DNA of 9,640 nucleotides from a bacterium (GCA_025774865.1 JALGZO010000310.1:1-9640); one strand, 5' to 3'; counted from the stretch's first letter, positions 1-7,347 are shown. Notes: generated from the letters alone by a model not told the origin. Numbers and translations are program-made.

Positions 1-61
1 AGAGGTCGAAAGCGCGGCGCGATGCGAATTCGGATGCGGCGAGCGGAAGCGGACGGTGACA

Positions 62-195
62 CGGGACGGAGGTCGCCCCCGCGGGGTGTCCCTCGCTCCG
101 CAGCTGCTCTCCTCGCCAAACATCCAAGCCTCTCGTGGTGGCTGCGGTGCGCCATGCGGTTCGAGGGACACCCCGCGGGGGCGACCTTCGTCCCG
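62..195. repeat. Large inverted repeat with nested inner stem
   Basis: Positions 71-95 and 162-186 are perfect reverse complements over 25 bases. Allowing one mismatch, the arms extend outward to 62-95 and 162-195 (33 of 34 pairs). Inside, CCGCAGC at 98-104 can pair with GCTGCGG at 141-147, giving a second stem below a loop of about 36 bases. There is no T-run after the right arm, so a simple intrinsic terminator is unlikely. It could be a REP- or MITE-like palindromic element, a structured leader RNA, or a DNA cruciform. If the TGA at 57-59 ends an upstream gene, the repeat begins right after that stop and could protect or terminate its transcript. The pairing is directly visible; the function is unknown. 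Confidence 0.8.
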
Positions 196-252
196 CCGAC
201 CTCCGTCCCGCGGAGAGGTGCCCTCTGGAGCTGCCGTTGTCGTCCCGCCGAC
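188..252 (+). repeat. Direct repeat of 13 bases, two copies
   Basis: TCGTCCCGCCGAC occurs at 188-200 and again at 240-252, 52 bases apart. The first copy overlaps the outer edge of the large inverted repeat. In DNA this rich in C and G a repeat of this size may be chance or a trace of local duplication. No function is assigned. Confidence 0.4.
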
Positions 253-343
253 TCCCAGCCCCGGTGCTCGACATCCGTGGGCAGGCTCAAGTGGTTACAG
301 GTCAGCCGTTTCCAGTCGAGCGCCCTTCCCCCGACACGAATTG

Positions 344-359
344 TGGACTCATGGGTCCA
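344..359. promoter_or_regulatory. Near-palindromic candidate operator upstream of the operon
   Basis: TGGACTCATGGGTCCA is a 16-bp dyad with a single mismatched pair (positions 349 and 354). It lies about 100 bases before the first start codon of the operon, in a slightly less GC-rich part of the leader. Its size and symmetry suit a dimeric TetR- or GntR-type repressor, families that often control acyl-CoA genes. No such regulator is encoded in the window, so the assignment is only suggestive. Confidence 0.3.
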
Positions 360-459
360 GTTCTCGTAGATTGGGCGAGAACCAGCCCGTCCATCCAGGG
401 ATCCGCGCTTCCGCCCCGCCGTCGCACCGCGGGTCTGAGCACAGAGAAGAGGTGCAGAC

Positions 460-2691
460 ATGAACTCGAACGTGGCCGAACGAGCAGCCGGACCGGCCCT
501 GGACACGCTGCCCGGAGACGACGTCCGGCAGATCATGTGGCGCTTCAGCGACCGGTACGATCTCCAGATGGTCGTGCAATCGGCGCGCTCCATCGCCCGC
601 GGGCCCGTGGCTCGACTCGTGGCCGAAGGCGCCCGTCACTCGCACGAGTGGACCGACGAGAAGGCGAAGCTCCTCGACGCCTTCGACGAAGCCGGTCTCA
701 CGTCGCTGTACATGAGCCCGGAGCACGGCGGCTATCTCGTCGGTCCGAAGAACCTGGCCATGGCTCTCGCAGCGTTCGAGCTCGCCTGGGTCGACGGCGG
801 CGCCGCTACCTGCAGCCTCGCCGGAAACCTCGCGCTCGCGCCCATTCACGAAAGAGGGACCGCCAAGCAACGTCAGCTCTACATGGCCCGTTGCGTGCCG
901 GGCGGTGAAGAGAAGACCTGGCGCGGCGCGTTCTGTCTCACCGAGCCTCTGCCGGGTGTCGGAGTCGAGACCGGCGTGCTCTCGGGCAAGATCCGAGTGG
1001 CCGAGTGGAAAGAGGGGGCTGAACCTCTGGTCCGAGTGGAGAAGCGAGGCCGCTTCATCACGAACATGGGGTTTGCGAACTTCGTGACCGCGGCCGTGGA
1101 GTCCGACGACGAGCGCATCAAGGGAAGTTGCGTGATCGTGCTCGAAGAAGACGATCCCGGCACGTTCGACCGGGGCACCCCCACGAAGAAGATGGTCCAT
1201 CAACTTTCGTCCACGACGGATCCGATCTTCTCGCTCACGGTGCCCGCCAGTCGGATCGTCGGCGGCTACACCGTCCAGGATCGCGTGATCGTTCCGAATT
1301 ACAACCACGGCCAGGTGATCGAGAGCGTCTTCCGTCGCACGCGCGTCACCGTGGGGCTCATGTCGTCGGCGAAGCTTCTTTCCGCCGTGGAGCCCCTCAT
1401 CCGCTATCAGCGCCAGCGCTTCCGTGGCGGCGCGGCCGAGAATCCGGGAACGCCGCGCTTCGAGATGGGGCTCCAGCAGAAAGAGGACGTGGTGCACCGG
1501 CTCGTCGACGTTTGGGCGACGGGCGAAGCGAGCGCGTCGCTGGGATTCGCCGCGGCACGTCACTTCGATGCCTTCGATCTCGTCGAGATGAAGAAGGAAG
1601 ACGTCTTCCTCGAGCGCGGGATCGACGGTACCCGGGCCCAGATGAGGGAGCTCAAGAAGGTGAAGGAGCGGGCGCTGGAGTATCTGAAGCTGCGACGCTT
1701 GCCGGAGGACGGACGGGATCGCGAGCGATTGGACGTGCTCGCAGCCGATCCCATGGTCGAGTATGTGGTGGGCGACTCCGTCGCGAACGTGATCTGCCCC
1801 GCGTGCAAGCTCTGGAACACGGGCCATGGCGCGAACGTGATGCGCGAGGCCGTCAGCATGATGGGAGGCTACGGCATCACCGAGGACTGTCCCGGCTTCC
1901 TCGCCCACAAGTGGATGGACACGCAGCTCGAGGCCACCTACGAGGGGCCGGAAGCGGTGCAGCGCCGTCAGCTCTCCGTCACCATGACGGACGAGGTCTT
2001 CCTGGCCCAGTTCCGGGGCTGGATCGGCGATCTCCGTCTCATCGCGAGCCGGCGTCCGGGGACCGGAGCGTGCACGCTCGCTTCGTCGATGGAGCTCTGG
2101 CTCTGGACGCTGCAGCATCTTCTGCACTCGGAGGATGCGGACGGGAAGCCGCTCTACCGCGGCCACCGTCAGGGAGTCACGTTCGCGATGGCCGATGCGG
2201 TCTGCTGGCTCCTCGCGTCGCGCTTTCAGATGCTCGACGTCGTCAAGCTGGAGGAGGATGGAGCGGAGGATCCGGAGCTGGCCGAGAGTCGGTCTGGCTA
2301 CGTGCAGTTCTTCACCGACCTCTGTCACGTGCAGGCTGCCCGTGCGGCCGGCGAGGTAGGGCGCATCTGTACGGAGCTCACATTCGGCTACAACCGGCAT
2401 CCTTCCTGGGAAGGCGGCGGCGGCTGCTTCACCGCGAACGAGCTGATCCAACTCGAGGGAATCATGCCGGGGATCGACGCGGGGGAGCACGCGTTCGGCG
2501 ACGTGATCGAGGCCGACGGTTCGCATGCACCGAAGGCCGGCCCTTGCGCCAGCTTCCGCGGGATGGAGCAATTCGAGCGCCTGCGACGGAAGCTGGATGG
2601 CTGCGTCACCGGTGCGCGGCTCGCGAAGGACCGCGCGGCACACGCGCTGACCCACGTGGCGATTCCAGAAGCTCTCGACTACCCGCAGTAG
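460..2691 (+). CDS. Acyl-CoA dehydrogenase-like flavoprotein, long atypical form
   Basis: A 743-residue member of the acyl-CoA dehydrogenase superfamily, expected to oxidise an acyl-CoA thioester at the alpha-beta bond and hand the electrons to ETF. Visible family motifs: FCLTEP (158-163) and FITNMG (199-204) in the FAD-binding middle domain; an arginine-containing helix FRRTRVTVGL (291-300); MMGGYGITED (467-476); and YEGPEAVQRR (494-503), whose E495 matches the catalytic Glu of the usual YEGT motif. Oddities: the AGSD stretch that normally follows TEP is replaced by LPGVGVETG; a highly charged insertion spans about 374-425; and some 230 residues follow the catalytic motif, where typical members of about 380 residues stop soon after it. 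The extra C-terminal region recalls very-long-chain types in position only. The ATG is supported by AAGAGG seven bases upstream. First gene of the operon with its own ETF; the substrate cannot be named. Confidence 0.88.
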   Translation: MNSNVAERAAGPALDTLPGDDVRQIMWRFSDRYDLQMVVQSARSIARGPVARLVAEGARHSHEWTDEKAKLLDAFDEAGLTSLYMSPEHGGYLVGPKNLAMALAAFELAWVDGGAATCSLAGNLALAPIHERGTAKQRQLYMARCVPGGEEKTWRGAFCLTEPLPGVGVETGVLSGKIRVAEWKEGAEPLVRVEKRGRFITNMGFANFVTAAVESDDERIKGSCVIVLEEDDPGTFDRGTPTKKMVHQLSSTTDPIFSLTVPASRIVGGYTVQDRVIVPNYNHGQVIESVFRRTRVTVGLMSSAKLLSAVEPLIRYQRQRFRGGAAENPGTPRFEMGLQQKEDVVHRLVDVWATGEASASLGFAAARHFDAFDLVEMKKEDVFLERGIDGTRAQMRELKKVKERALEYLKLRRLPEDGRDRERLDVLAADPMVEYVVGDSVANVICPACKLWNTGHGANVMREAVSMMGGYGITEDCPGFLAHKWMDTQLEATYEGPEAVQRRQLSVTMTDEVFLAQFRGWIGDLRLIASRRPGTGACTLASSMELWLWTLQHLLHSEDADGKPLYRGHRQGVTFAMADAVCWLLASRFQMLDVVKLEEDGAEDPELAESRSGYVQFFTDLCHVQAARAAGEVGRICTELTFGYNRHPSWEGGGGCFTANELIQLEGIMPGIDAGEHAFGDVIEADGSHAPKAGPCASFRGMEQFERLRRKLDGCVTGARLAKDRAAHALTHVAIPEALDYPQ

Positions 2692-2717
2692 AGGGGCGGA
2701 CGAAGGGAGAGCAGGGC

Positions 2718-4559
2718 ATGGACGTCGAGCGCCAGACCCTCGAGGTGGACATCGCCTGTGTCGGGTTCGGCCCCGCGACCGGCGGCTTCCTCACCACACT
2801 GTCGCGCGCCCTCGAAAACGAGGACGGCACGGGGGCGCTCGAGAGCCGAGTGATGCCCGGGATGCCGCTTCAGGTCGTGTGCTACGAGCGCGCAGAAGAC
2901 ATCGCATTCGGAGTGTCGGGTGCAGTCACGCGGGGGCGCGGCATCCGTCGGTCGTTTCCCGAGCTCGATCCGACCGAGATTCCGATGGCGCAGCGAGTTA
3001 CCGGCGAGAAGGTCCTCTACTTGCTCGACCCGATCGGCGCGAGCCGAAGGACCCGCGGAGTCCAGTGGCTTGATCGAACGCTCGGCATCGTCGGGTCAGC
3101 CCGTCGCGACGACGCGATCGAGCTGCCGTGGATCCCCGGTTTCCTCCGAAAGCACGATGGCTTTCTCTTCTCGCTGGGCCAGTTCAACCAGTGGGTCGGC
3201 GCGCGTCTCACGGGCGAAGGACGGGTGCAGATCTGGCCGGGGATGCCGGTCGCGGAGGCCCTCGTGGAGGACGACCGCGTGGTGGGCGTGCGTCTCCTCG
3301 ATCAGGGTACGGACCGCGCCGGGAATCCGGACGCCGGGTACATGCCCGGCATGGACGTTCGGGCTGACCTTACGGTGGTGGCCGACGGTCCGGTCGGTCC
3401 GGTCGGGCGGCAGCTCGACGAGCGCTTCGGGGTTCCCGAAGGACACGAGCGGGACGACTGGGCGGTCGGGATGAAGATGGTCGTCGATCTCCCCGAGGAC
3501 TCCGGGCTCGAGCCGGGCACGGTGCTCCACACGCTCGGCTATCCGGAGCCGGAGATCTTCGGATTCCTCTATGTGCATCCGGACCGGGTGGCGTCGCTCG
3601 GAATCTTCGTACCGAGCTGGCTGGACTCTCCCGTGCGGTGTTCGTATCGGTATCTCCAGCACTGGATGCAGCATCCGCGACTTTGGCCGCACCTGAAAGG
3701 GAGCGCCATGCGTTCCTGGGGAGCGAAGTCGATTCAGGAGGCCGGGCGGCGCGGCGAGCCGATTCTCGCGGGCGACGGCTGGGCGCGCATCGGAGAGGGT
3801 TCGGGCAGCACGAATGTGCTCACCGGCTCGGGCGTGGACGAAGCGTGGACGACGGGCGCGTTGCTGGCGGAGGGCGTGATTCGATTGCTCCGTGAGAGGC
3901 GCGAGCTCGACGCGAAGAACCTCGACGAAGCCTATGTGCGGCCGCGGCGGGAGAGCTGGGTGGAGCGCGAAGGTCGGATCGCGGAGCACGCGCGCGACGG
4001 CTTTCAGCGCGGGTTCTTGCCGGGTCTCGTCGGTATGGGACTCAGCGGACTCACAGGGGGCAGGCTCCACCTGAAGGGTGACGGGCGAAGGTCGCACGAG
4101 CGCGTCCCCACTCTCGAGTCCTGGTGCGACGGACGGATCTCCGCGCAGGAGGTCCAGCGGCTCCGGGTGGAGAGCGCGGCGAAAGGGGTGGCGCTGCACG
4201 ACGCGATCATGGATCGGTGCGGCTGGCCGCCCATCGAGCCCGACGGCAAGCTCTTCGTCTCGCATCAGGATGCGCTCCTCCTCGGGGGTAAGGTCCAGGC
4301 GCCGCCAGGGTACGCGGACCACGTGGTCTTCACGTACCCACACCTCTGCGAGCACTGCGAGAACAAGCTCTGCATCGAGATCTGCTCGGGTCAGGCAATC
4401 ACTCCCGGGGAGAACGGCGTGCCGCTCTTCGACCGCGAGAAGTGCGTGCACTGCGGCGCTTGTCTGTGGAGCTGCACGCAAACTGTGGAGGGAGAGCTCG
4501 GTCGCAAGAACCTCGCGTTCCGTACGGGCGCGGGCGGTCTGCATACGGTCGAAAACTAG
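2718..4559 (+). CDS. ETF-quinone oxidoreductase/FixC-like flavoprotein fused to an eight-Cys ferredoxin domain
   Basis: A 613-residue protein expected to take electrons from the ETF encoded next door and reduce membrane quinone. The N-terminus has a Rossmann-type FAD motif, VGFGPATGG (15-23), degenerate relative to GxGxxG. A second flavin-contact region (351-385; GDGWARIGEGS, then LTGSGVDEAWTTGALLAE) corresponds to the late FAD segment of FixC and ETF-QO. The C-terminus has two cysteine sets: C544, C547, C552, C556 and C576, C579, C582, C586. Ordinary ETF-QO binds one [4Fe-4S] cluster, whereas this layout looks like a fused FixX-type ferredoxin able to hold two. The first set ends CS rather than the common CP. 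The frame is open far upstream, but 2718 is chosen because the ATG follows AAGGGAG and starts 26 bases after the previous stop. No clear transmembrane helix is seen, so membrane contact would be monotopic, as in ETF-QO. Confidence 0.87.
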   Translation: MDVERQTLEVDIACVGFGPATGGFLTTLSRALENEDGTGALESRVMPGMPLQVVCYERAEDIAFGVSGAVTRGRGIRRSFPELDPTEIPMAQRVTGEKVLYLLDPIGASRRTRGVQWLDRTLGIVGSARRDDAIELPWIPGFLRKHDGFLFSLGQFNQWVGARLTGEGRVQIWPGMPVAEALVEDDRVVGVRLLDQGTDRAGNPDAGYMPGMDVRADLTVVADGPVGPVGRQLDERFGVPEGHERDDWAVGMKMVVDLPEDSGLEPGTVLHTLGYPEPEIFGFLYVHPDRVASLGIFVPSWLDSPVRCSYRYLQHWMQHPRLWPHLKGSAMRSWGAKSIQEAGRRGEPILAGDGWARIGEGSGSTNVLTGSGVDEAWTTGALLAEGVIRLLRERRELDAKNLDEAYVRPRRESWVEREGRIAEHARDGFQRGFLPGLVGMGLSGLTGGRLHLKGDGRRSHERVPTLESWCDGRISAQEVQRLRVESAAKGVALHDAIMDRCGWPPIEPDGKLFVSHQDALLLGGKVQAPPGYADHVVFTYPHLCEHCENKLCIEICSGQAITPGENGVPLFDREKCVHCGACLWSCTQTVEGELGRKNLAFRTGAGGLHTVEN

Positions 4560-4571
4560 AAGGGAGAAGCG

Positions 4572-5381
4572 ATGAGCGCAGAGCTTCACGTCGTCGTCTG
4601 CGGAGGGCTCGTGCCGGATCCGCTGCAATCCCTCGAGCCCGTGTCGGGTCCGGACGGCCCCGGCCTCAAGAACGAAGCGATGCTGCCGTCGGTGCTCGAT
4701 CCCTGGGCGGCGCACGCTCTGTACGAGGCCGCCCACCTGGCGGAGAGCGTGTCGGACGCGCGAGTCTGGCTCGTGAGCCTCGGCCCCAAGGCGCGTCTGC
4801 AACAGCTCATGATGACGATCGCGCAGAAGGTTCCCTTCGAACTGGTGGCGGTCGACGGGCCGGCGACTGGCTTCATGGACTCGCGCGAGGTCGCCTCCGC
4901 GCTCGCGCAGTCGATCGAGGGTATCCCGGAGCTCGACCGGTCGCGACTCCTTCTCTTCGGTGGCTGTGCTTCCGCGTCGCGCGACGCCGGAGTCACGATG
5001 CAGCTGGTGGGCGAGCTTCTCGGCATCGGCGATCAGTTCCTGTCGGTCGATGCGCTCGCCGTCGAAGAGGGGGGTGCCCTGAAGATCCACGAACGCGTGG
5101 AGGGTGGACGCTATCTCGTCTCGCGCTGCGCCGGTCCGCCGGCGGTGCTGGCCTGGGCGACCGGCAGTCTTCCGGAGCCGCCCAACAATCCCAAGATCGG
5201 TATGACGAACATGCGCACGATCATGCCCGCGCTCCAGAAGGCGTCGCCGGCGTCGATGTCGCGGGACGCCGTCACGTACGCGAACGTCGAGGTTCCCGCG
5301 CAGCGGCGAGACACGCGAATCGTCAAAGACGTCCCGACCGACGAGATCGCGCGCGAGCTCGTCGAGTGGATCGGAGGGTAG
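4572..5381 (+). CDS. Electron transfer flavoprotein beta subunit-like (EtfB/FixA family)
   Basis: A 269-residue EtfB/FixA homologue, expected to pair with the next gene product and shuttle electrons from the dehydrogenase to the quinone reductase. Family signs: an early VVVCGGLVPDP strand-loop (7-17), LDPWAAHALYEA (42-53) matching the usual NxxDxxAxExA region, the nucleotide-loop region LLLFGGCASASRDAG (126-140), and the signature-like HERVEGGRYLVSR (173-185). In common ETFs the loop at 126-140 reads GKQAIDDD..QTG (AMP-binding) and in bifurcating ones GxQAxDGDTAQVGP. Neither is present here. The docking loop that in human ETF beta reads PRYATLPNIMKA is PKIGMTNMRTIMPA (207-220), two residues longer and without the anchor leucine in register. 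An AAGGGA Shine-Dalgarno precedes the ATG, and only 12 bases separate it from the previous gene. Confidence 0.88.
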   Translation: MSAELHVVVCGGLVPDPLQSLEPVSGPDGPGLKNEAMLPSVLDPWAAHALYEAAHLAESVSDARVWLVSLGPKARLQQLMMTIAQKVPFELVAVDGPATGFMDSREVASALAQSIEGIPELDRSRLLLFGGCASASRDAGVTMQLVGELLGIGDQFLSVDALAVEEGGALKIHERVEGGRYLVSRCAGPPAVLAWATGSLPEPPNNPKIGMTNMRTIMPALQKASPASMSRDAVTYANVEVPAQRRDTRIVKDVPTDEIARELVEWIGG

Positions 5382-5385
5382 CGCC

Positions 5386-6435
5386 GTGGAACGGATTCTC
5401 TTTCTCGCGCACACCGACTCCGAGAACGCACTTCCTGCCACGGCTCGCGAAGTGCTCCGCGGTGCCGTCGATCTGGCCGGCTCACTCGAGGCCGAGCTCT
5501 CGGTCGGCCTCTTCGGCCGAGAGGTGGAGGCGGCAGCCGATACGATCTCGGCGTGTGGCGCGGTGCGGTTTCTCGGAGTCGCGGGCGACGACTTCGGCGT
5601 ATCCCGCTACTCCACGGACGTCGCCGCCGGCGAGGCTCTCGTCGGCGCGGCGAACCCGACGATCATCATCGCCCCCAGCACGTCGCGGGTGGCGCGCTCG
5701 CTGCCGGGCACGGCGCAGCGGGTCGACGGCCGCGTCGACACGCGGATCACGGGTCTCTCCGTCGAAGGGCGAGAGCTCCGCGTGCAGCGCTGGTATTACC
5801 GTCAGCGAATGGTCGCCACGCAGACCCGCGCGCAGCGTCCCTGGTTCCTCGTCGTGGAGTCGGGCGTGTTCGAGCCGTGGAAGGGCGAGGGCGGAGCGGC
5901 GGAGATCGAGGAGGTATCGGTCCCGTTGACGGATGTCCATCGCCGCACCGAGGTTCTCGGCCTCGAAGAAGCGGCCGCTGACACGCAGACGATCCGCCCC
6001 GATGCCGAGGTTCTCTTCGTCGCGGGGGCAGGATGGACGAAGAAGCAACAAGACGGGCAAGCGCACGCGAAGGAAGCCGAGTCGCTCATCCGCCGCTTCC
6101 TCGACGCGTCGAGAGCCTCCCTTGGCAGCAGCAAGTCGCTCGTGGATCAATCCGGCGAGGGGCAGGACGTGATCCCCTTCATGACGCACCTCAACCAGGT
6201 GGGACAGACCGGCGCCACCCCCCGTCACCCGAAGGGTCTCTCCACGTGTTGCCACGGGGAGGAGCCGCACGTCGTCGGCTGGCGGTTCATCACGGAGCGG
6301 CGCGCGGTCAATCTGGATCCGAACTGCGGCTGGGCGCGCGGAAAGGCCGACGTGCTCTACGTGGCGGATGCGTTCGAGGTGATGGAGAAGGTCAACGCGT
6401 TGCTGGAGGCCAAGGCGACGCCGATCCAGCGGTGA
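5386..6435 (+). CDS. Electron transfer flavoprotein alpha subunit-like (EtfA/FixB family)
   Basis: A 349-residue EtfA/FixB homologue whose C-terminal domain should bind the electron-shuttling FAD. That domain aligns by eye with canonical EtfA: LGSSKSLVD (246-254) for LGASRxxVD, QVGQTG (271-276) for the identical motif, VNLDPN (308-313) for IN.DP.A, and GKADVLYVADAFEVMEKV (319-336) for the ADYGIVGDLFEVVP end. Two flavin-contact positions differ. The conserved Arg of the SR motif is Lys250, and GISGAIQH, which supplies the Ser and His around the flavin ring, is GLSTCCHG (284-291) with a Cys pair. These changes could shift FAD potential or binding. Start is GTG: GGAGGG at 5373-5378 sits seven bases before it and the gap to etfB is four bases, so translation is probably coupled. 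Last gene of the operon; its stop is 21 bases from the convergent LysR gene. Confidence 0.86.
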   Translation: MERILFLAHTDSENALPATAREVLRGAVDLAGSLEAELSVGLFGREVEAAADTISACGAVRFLGVAGDDFGVSRYSTDVAAGEALVGAANPTIIIAPSTSRVARSLPGTAQRVDGRVDTRITGLSVEGRELRVQRWYYRQRMVATQTRAQRPWFLVVESGVFEPWKGEGGAAEIEEVSVPLTDVHRRTEVLGLEEAAADTQTIRPDAEVLFVAGAGWTKKQQDGQAHAKEAESLIRRFLDASRASLGSSKSLVDQSGEGQDVIPFMTHLNQVGQTGATPRHPKGLSTCCHGEEPHVVGWRFITERRAVNLDPNCGWARGKADVLYVADAFEVMEKVNALLEAKATPIQR

Positions 6436-6456
6436 GCCGGATCCCCCGAGTGGCGC

Positions 6457-7347
6457 TCAGTTCGTCGAGGCCGACTCGCCGAGAACGGAAATGAACGCCC
6501 GGGCGACGGGACCCGGTGGCCGGTCCTTGCGGTGGATGACGGCGATCGGCCTGGTCCAGTCGCCTCCCTTCAGCCGGACGCGCGCCAGGGTTCCCGCGCC
6601 GACCTCCTGATCGGCGGTTCCCCACGGGACGATCGCTACGCCGGCCCCGATCTCCACGGCCCGTTTGATGGTCTCCACGTTGTCGAAGTGGTGTACGACC
6701 TGCATCCTCACGTCCACGTGGCGCAGCCGCTGTTCGATGAAGTGGCCGGTCGGGAGCTCGGGATCGAACGCCACGAAGAGCTCGCCGCGGAGACGGGCCG
6801 GAGCGATGGCGCCGCGGGAAGATGCCAGCCGGTGGCCCGGCGGCACGATGACGACGAGTTCATCGCGGTGGAGGGGCATGGTCACCACCGTGGCGTTCGG
6901 GCTGGGAAAGGCCACGATCCCTAAATCGAGGTCTCGCTCGGTGACCCGGCGGTAGATCTCCTGGCTCGTGAGGTACTGCAGCGCGACGTCGACGGCCGGG
7001 TATCGCTCGAGACATCGCTTGACGTGGGGCGACAGCTCGTGGAGTCCGACGGACGTCACGGCCCCCAGGCGCAGGCGGCCCGCGACCTTCTGGCCGAGTT
7101 CGTCCAGCTCCCGAAGGAGCTCCTCGTAGCGAAACAGGACGTCGCGGCACGCCCGGTAGAGAGCCTCGCCTGCCTTGGTGGGCGTCGCCCCGGCGCGGGA
7201 GCGGGACACGAGGCGGCAGCAGAGCATCTCCTCCAGATGCTTGATTCGCTGTGACACCGCGGAGCGGGTCAGGTGGTTCTCCTCCGCGGCTCGGGAGAAG
7301 CTCGCGCGGTCGACGAGATCGGCGAAGATCTTGAACGATGTCAGCAT
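6457..7347 (-). CDS. LysR-family transcriptional regulator
   Basis: A 296-residue regulator of standard LysR length. The N-terminal winged helix-turn-helix is at about residues 1-60 (FKIFADLVDRASFSRAAEEN, then HLTRSAVSQRIKHLEE), followed by a linker helix and a periplasmic-binding-protein-like effector domain from about 90 to 290. The effector domain shows LRLGAV near its start, DLGIVAF in the first lobe, and NVETIKRAVEIGAGVAIVPW near the end, all typical. It is transcribed away from the hydrogenase genes and shares their 162-bp upstream region, the usual LysR arrangement for controlling a divergent target. It converges on the ETF operon, so control of that operon is less likely. The start is supported by a TGAGG on the minus strand (about 7355-7359). 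The effector molecule cannot be deduced. Confidence 0.93.
   Translation of the reverse strand: MLTSFKIFADLVDRASFSRAAEENHLTRSAVSQRIKHLEEMLCCRLVSRSRAGATPTKAGEALYRACRDVLFRYEELLRELDELGQKVAGRLRLGAVTSVGLHELSPHVKRCLERYPAVDVALQYLTSQEIYRRVTERDLDLGIVAFPSPNATVVTMPLHRDELVVIVPPGHRLASSRGAIAPARLRGELFVAFDPELPTGHFIEQRLRHVDVRMQVVHHFDNVETIKRAVEIGAGVAIVPWGTADQEVGAGTLARVRLKGGDWTRPIAVIHRKDRPPGPVARAFISVLGESASTN

Larger units (their letters stand above)
1..459. other. Gene-free leader upstream of the acyl-CoA dehydrogenase operon
   Basis: I recognise no gene here. The open frames on the plus strand translate to arginine-, proline- and serine-rich sequence with no family resemblance, as expected of GC-rich non-coding DNA. 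One frame (positions 3-59) reads through to a TGA at 57-59 and would give a short hydrophilic tail, RSKARRDANSDAASGSGR. It could be the end of a gene entering from the left, but nothing confirms this. The stretch holds a large inverted repeat (62-195), a 13-base direct repeat (188-200 and 240-252) and a near-palindrome (344-359). An AAGAGG Shine-Dalgarno sequence at 447-452 sits seven bases before the ATG at 460. Confidence 0.6.

Noticed and set aside
341-372. Sigma-70 promoter candidate TTGTGG ... TAGATT upstream of the operon
   Set aside because: The spacer is 20 bases, and the 17-base alternative gives TCGTAG as -10, which is too poor to call.
135-908. Plus-strand open frame of 257 codons covering the leader and start of the dehydrogenase gene
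   Set aside because: Arginine-rich out-of-frame translation with no domain; it overlaps the well-supported start at 460.
349-2655. Long minus-strand open frame of 768 codons opposite the acyl-CoA dehydrogenase
   Set aside because: The translation is rich in Arg, His, Glu and Leu without family motifs, and the plus strand encodes a recognisable enzyme. In GC-rich DNA the antisense frame aligned with biased codons often lacks stops.
1128-2717. In-frame upstream extension of the ETF-QO reading frame
   Set aside because: It overlaps the whole second half of the dehydrogenase gene and translates to arginine-rich sequence. The ATG at 2718 has a good Shine-Dalgarno and begins just before the FAD-binding strand.
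3096-5441. Long minus-strand open frame of 781 codons opposite the ETF-QO and ETF beta genes
   Set aside because: It runs across two real genes and their intergenic gap and has no recognisable domain; it is an antisense shadow of codon bias.
6436-6456. Terminator between the convergent ETF alpha and LysR genes
   Set aside because: The 21-base gap has no stable hairpin and no T-run on either strand.
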